64,000 nt of DNA from Limnohabitans planktonicus II-D5 (GTDB taxonomy: Bacteria > Pseudomonadota > Gammaproteobacteria > Burkholderiales > Burkholderiaceae_C). Every line of letters starts with the position of its first letter. The stretch's first letter is position 1. Below the pieces are notes generated by a model. That model was not told the DNA's origin, searched no databases, and saw only the letters and a list, made by a program, of their open reading frames with translations. The position numbers and the translations under genes are program-made. The stretch covers positions 23,326 through 87,325 of the forward strand of contig NZ_LFYT02000018.1 in the NCBI RefSeq assembly GCF_001270065.2, read 5' to 3'. This document shows positions 63,029-64,000 of the stretch, one piece after another.

Positions 63029-63840
63029 ATTCGACCCTGAACCTGCTGAACCAGTTGCCCATTCCCGACAACGCCACCGCCCTGAGCCTGCTGCTGAGCA
63101 GCCTGGTCGTGCTGTTTGCCGGTTTTGTGCGGGGGTTGACCGGCTTTGGCTTTTCGGCCCTGTGCGTGAGCTGCCTGTCGGTGTTCCTGCCGCCTGCACA
63201 GGTGGTGCCCGCGCTGTTTGTGCTTGAAATTCTGGCCAGCATCAGCCTGCTCAAAACCTGCTGGCCCGATGTGCATTGGTCCTGGCTGCGCGTGCTGCTG
63301 GTGGGCAATCTGGTGTTCATTCCGCTGGGCGTGCTGACCCAGCAAAGCCTGCCCGCCGACACCCTGCGCCTGTTGATTGCGGGGATCATTGGGGTGATCG
63401 CACTGGCGCAGTTGCAAGGCCTGCGGCCTCAAGGCCCACCTGGCAAAGCCTTGCAATGGGGCACCAGCATGGTCAGTGGCTGGCTCAACGGGCTGGCCGC
63501 CATTGGCGGCATTGCGGTGGCCATGGTGTTCAACCAGACCCGGCTGGCCCCGGCGGTGATGCGTGCCAGCCTGGTGGTGTTTTTCCTGTTCACCGACCTG
63601 TTTGCCCTGCTGTGCCTGGCCCTCATGGCCCATCTGGCCCTCGTGCCCACGTCGCTGCACGACATCAGCGGCCCCACCGCGTTTTGGTCCGCCGCCTGGC
63701 TGCCCGCCATGCTCTTGGGCATCTGGCTCGGACACCGCCAAAGCGCCCGCATCTCAGCCGACCATTTCAGGCGCCTGGTGCAAGTGCTGCTGCTGGTGAT
63801 TGCTGCACTGATGGCGGCGCGGGTCATCGGCACCTCTTGA
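63025..63840 (+). CDS. tauE: TauE/SafE (TSUP) family exporter, probable sulfite exporter
   Basis: 271 residues with about eight membrane helices. The TSUP features are LFAGFVRGLTGFGFSAL near the N-terminus and SGWLNGLAAIGGIAVAM in the second half. The family exports sulfite, sulfoacetate or related anions; in taurine degraders TauE removes sulfite or sulfate. It is the last gene of the iclR-cobS-cobT-tauE unit. The stop codon TGA (63838-63840) falls within the first bases of a MITE-like left end (TTGATTCGGCACGCTGAA from 63837), so the insertion may have supplied the present C-terminus. Confidence 0.85.
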   Translation: MNSTLNLLNQLPIPDNATALSLLLSSLVVLFAGFVRGLTGFGFSALCVSCLSVFLPPAQVVPALFVLEILASISLLKTCWPDVHWSWLRVLLVGNLVFIPLGVLTQQSLPADTLRLLIAGIIGVIALAQLQGLRPQGPPGKALQWGTSMVSGWLNGLAAIGGIAVAMVFNQTRLAPAVMRASLVVFFLFTDLFALLCLALMAHLALVPTSLHDISGPTAFWSAAWLPAMLLGIWLGHRQSARISADHFRRLVQVLLLVIAALMAARVIGTS

Positions 63841-64000
63841 TTCGGCACGCTGAAGTTTGAAATGTGCGAGAAATGTCAACTCGCAGGTCGGCACTCGCAG
63901 AGTCCGACGTTTTCAGCCTTTGGCACAGGCCCCATGTCGGGGTCTTCGACCGCCGACCTACGCGATGGCAACGCCCCGCAGGTCGGCACTCGCAGACTCC
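63837..64000. mobile_element. MITE-like left end with REP arms, cut by the window edge
   Basis: TTGATTCGGCACGCTGAAGT matches the left terminal repeat of the 167-bp element. It is followed by AATGTGCGAGAAATGTCA as in copy 1, then a plus arm (63883-63908), a GGCACAGGCCC linker and a minus arm (63936-63961), and a second plus arm from 63978 that runs off the end. The second plus arm in place of a right terminal repeat suggests an extended array rather than a complete element. Confidence 0.8.

Overview
The window reads as a chromosome segment of a betaproteobacterium, order Burkholderiales, most likely family Comamonadaceae (a freshwater Limnohabitans- or Rhodoferax-like organism). The grounds are: a tmRNA whose tag decodes as ANDERFALAA; the gene order ompA-ubiG-gph / gyrA-serC-pheA-tyrA-aroA-rpsA-ihfB-lapA-lapB; a protocatechuate 4,5-cleavage operon in the gene order known from Comamonas; and GC-rich coding sequence with long antisense open frames. 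The genus is an inference.

Layout. 1-3.9 kb: the 3' end of a PBP2 gene, then MarC, a VOC-fold protein, a translation-associated small protein, a DksA-type zinc finger protein and a glutathione S-transferase. 4.0-9.3 kb: a Bat/MoxR-type group in which two paralogous von Willebrand (VWA) membrane proteins bracket a serine protease, a MoxR ATPase and a DUF58 protein. 9.4-13.1 kb: a probable copper handling group (two DUF2946-like proteins around a PCuAC chaperone, then a TonB-dependent receptor). 13.4-22.9 kb: a protocatechuate meta-cleavage operon (ligJ-K-I-A-B, a DUF4143 ATPase, ligC, an MFS transporter) with a divergent LysR regulator. 23-23.8 kb: a small cupin gene between two inverted copies of a 167-bp element. 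23.9-29.6 kb: polA, ssrA, gph, ubiG, ompA. 29.8-41.9 kb: gyrA, serC, pheA, tyrA, an aroA-cmk fusion, rpsA, ihfB, lapA, lapB and a ComEA-like gene. 42.4-49.6 kb: a single-chain 5-oxoprolinase/hydantoinase with a winged-helix regulator, divergent from a DctPQM TRAP transporter. 49.7-51.1 kb: rdgC and crcB. 51.8-63.8 kb: a sulfonate dissimilation island with xsc-pta-soeABC on one strand and, divergently, an IclR regulator, a CobS-like ATPase, a CobT-like VWA protein and a TauE-type sulfite exporter.

How it works together. The lig genes would open protocatechuate and carry it to pyruvate and oxaloacetate; the tautomerase step (pmdU/ligU) is not in the window. In the sulfonate island Xsc would split sulfoacetaldehyde into acetyl phosphate and sulfite, Pta would make acetyl-CoA, SoeABC would oxidise sulfite in the cytoplasm and the TSUP protein would export sulfite or sulfate. 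The translationally coupled CobS/CobT-like pair next to it has no cobaltochelatase partner here and is the best candidate for an undescribed component, perhaps a maturation machine for the molybdoenzyme.

The most pervasive unexplained structure is a family of about 45 REP-like hairpins (foot GTAG or GCAG, stem GTCGG...CCGAC with one bulged base). They are arranged as inverted pairs (BIMEs) and lie in all five convergent intergenic regions of the window as well as some others. Their inner stem bases co-vary (ACTC/GAGT, ACCT/AGGT, GGTC/GACC, GGCT/AGCC). Two copies sit inside 167-bp MITE-like elements with 30-bp terminal inverted repeats. No RAYT transposase is present in the window.
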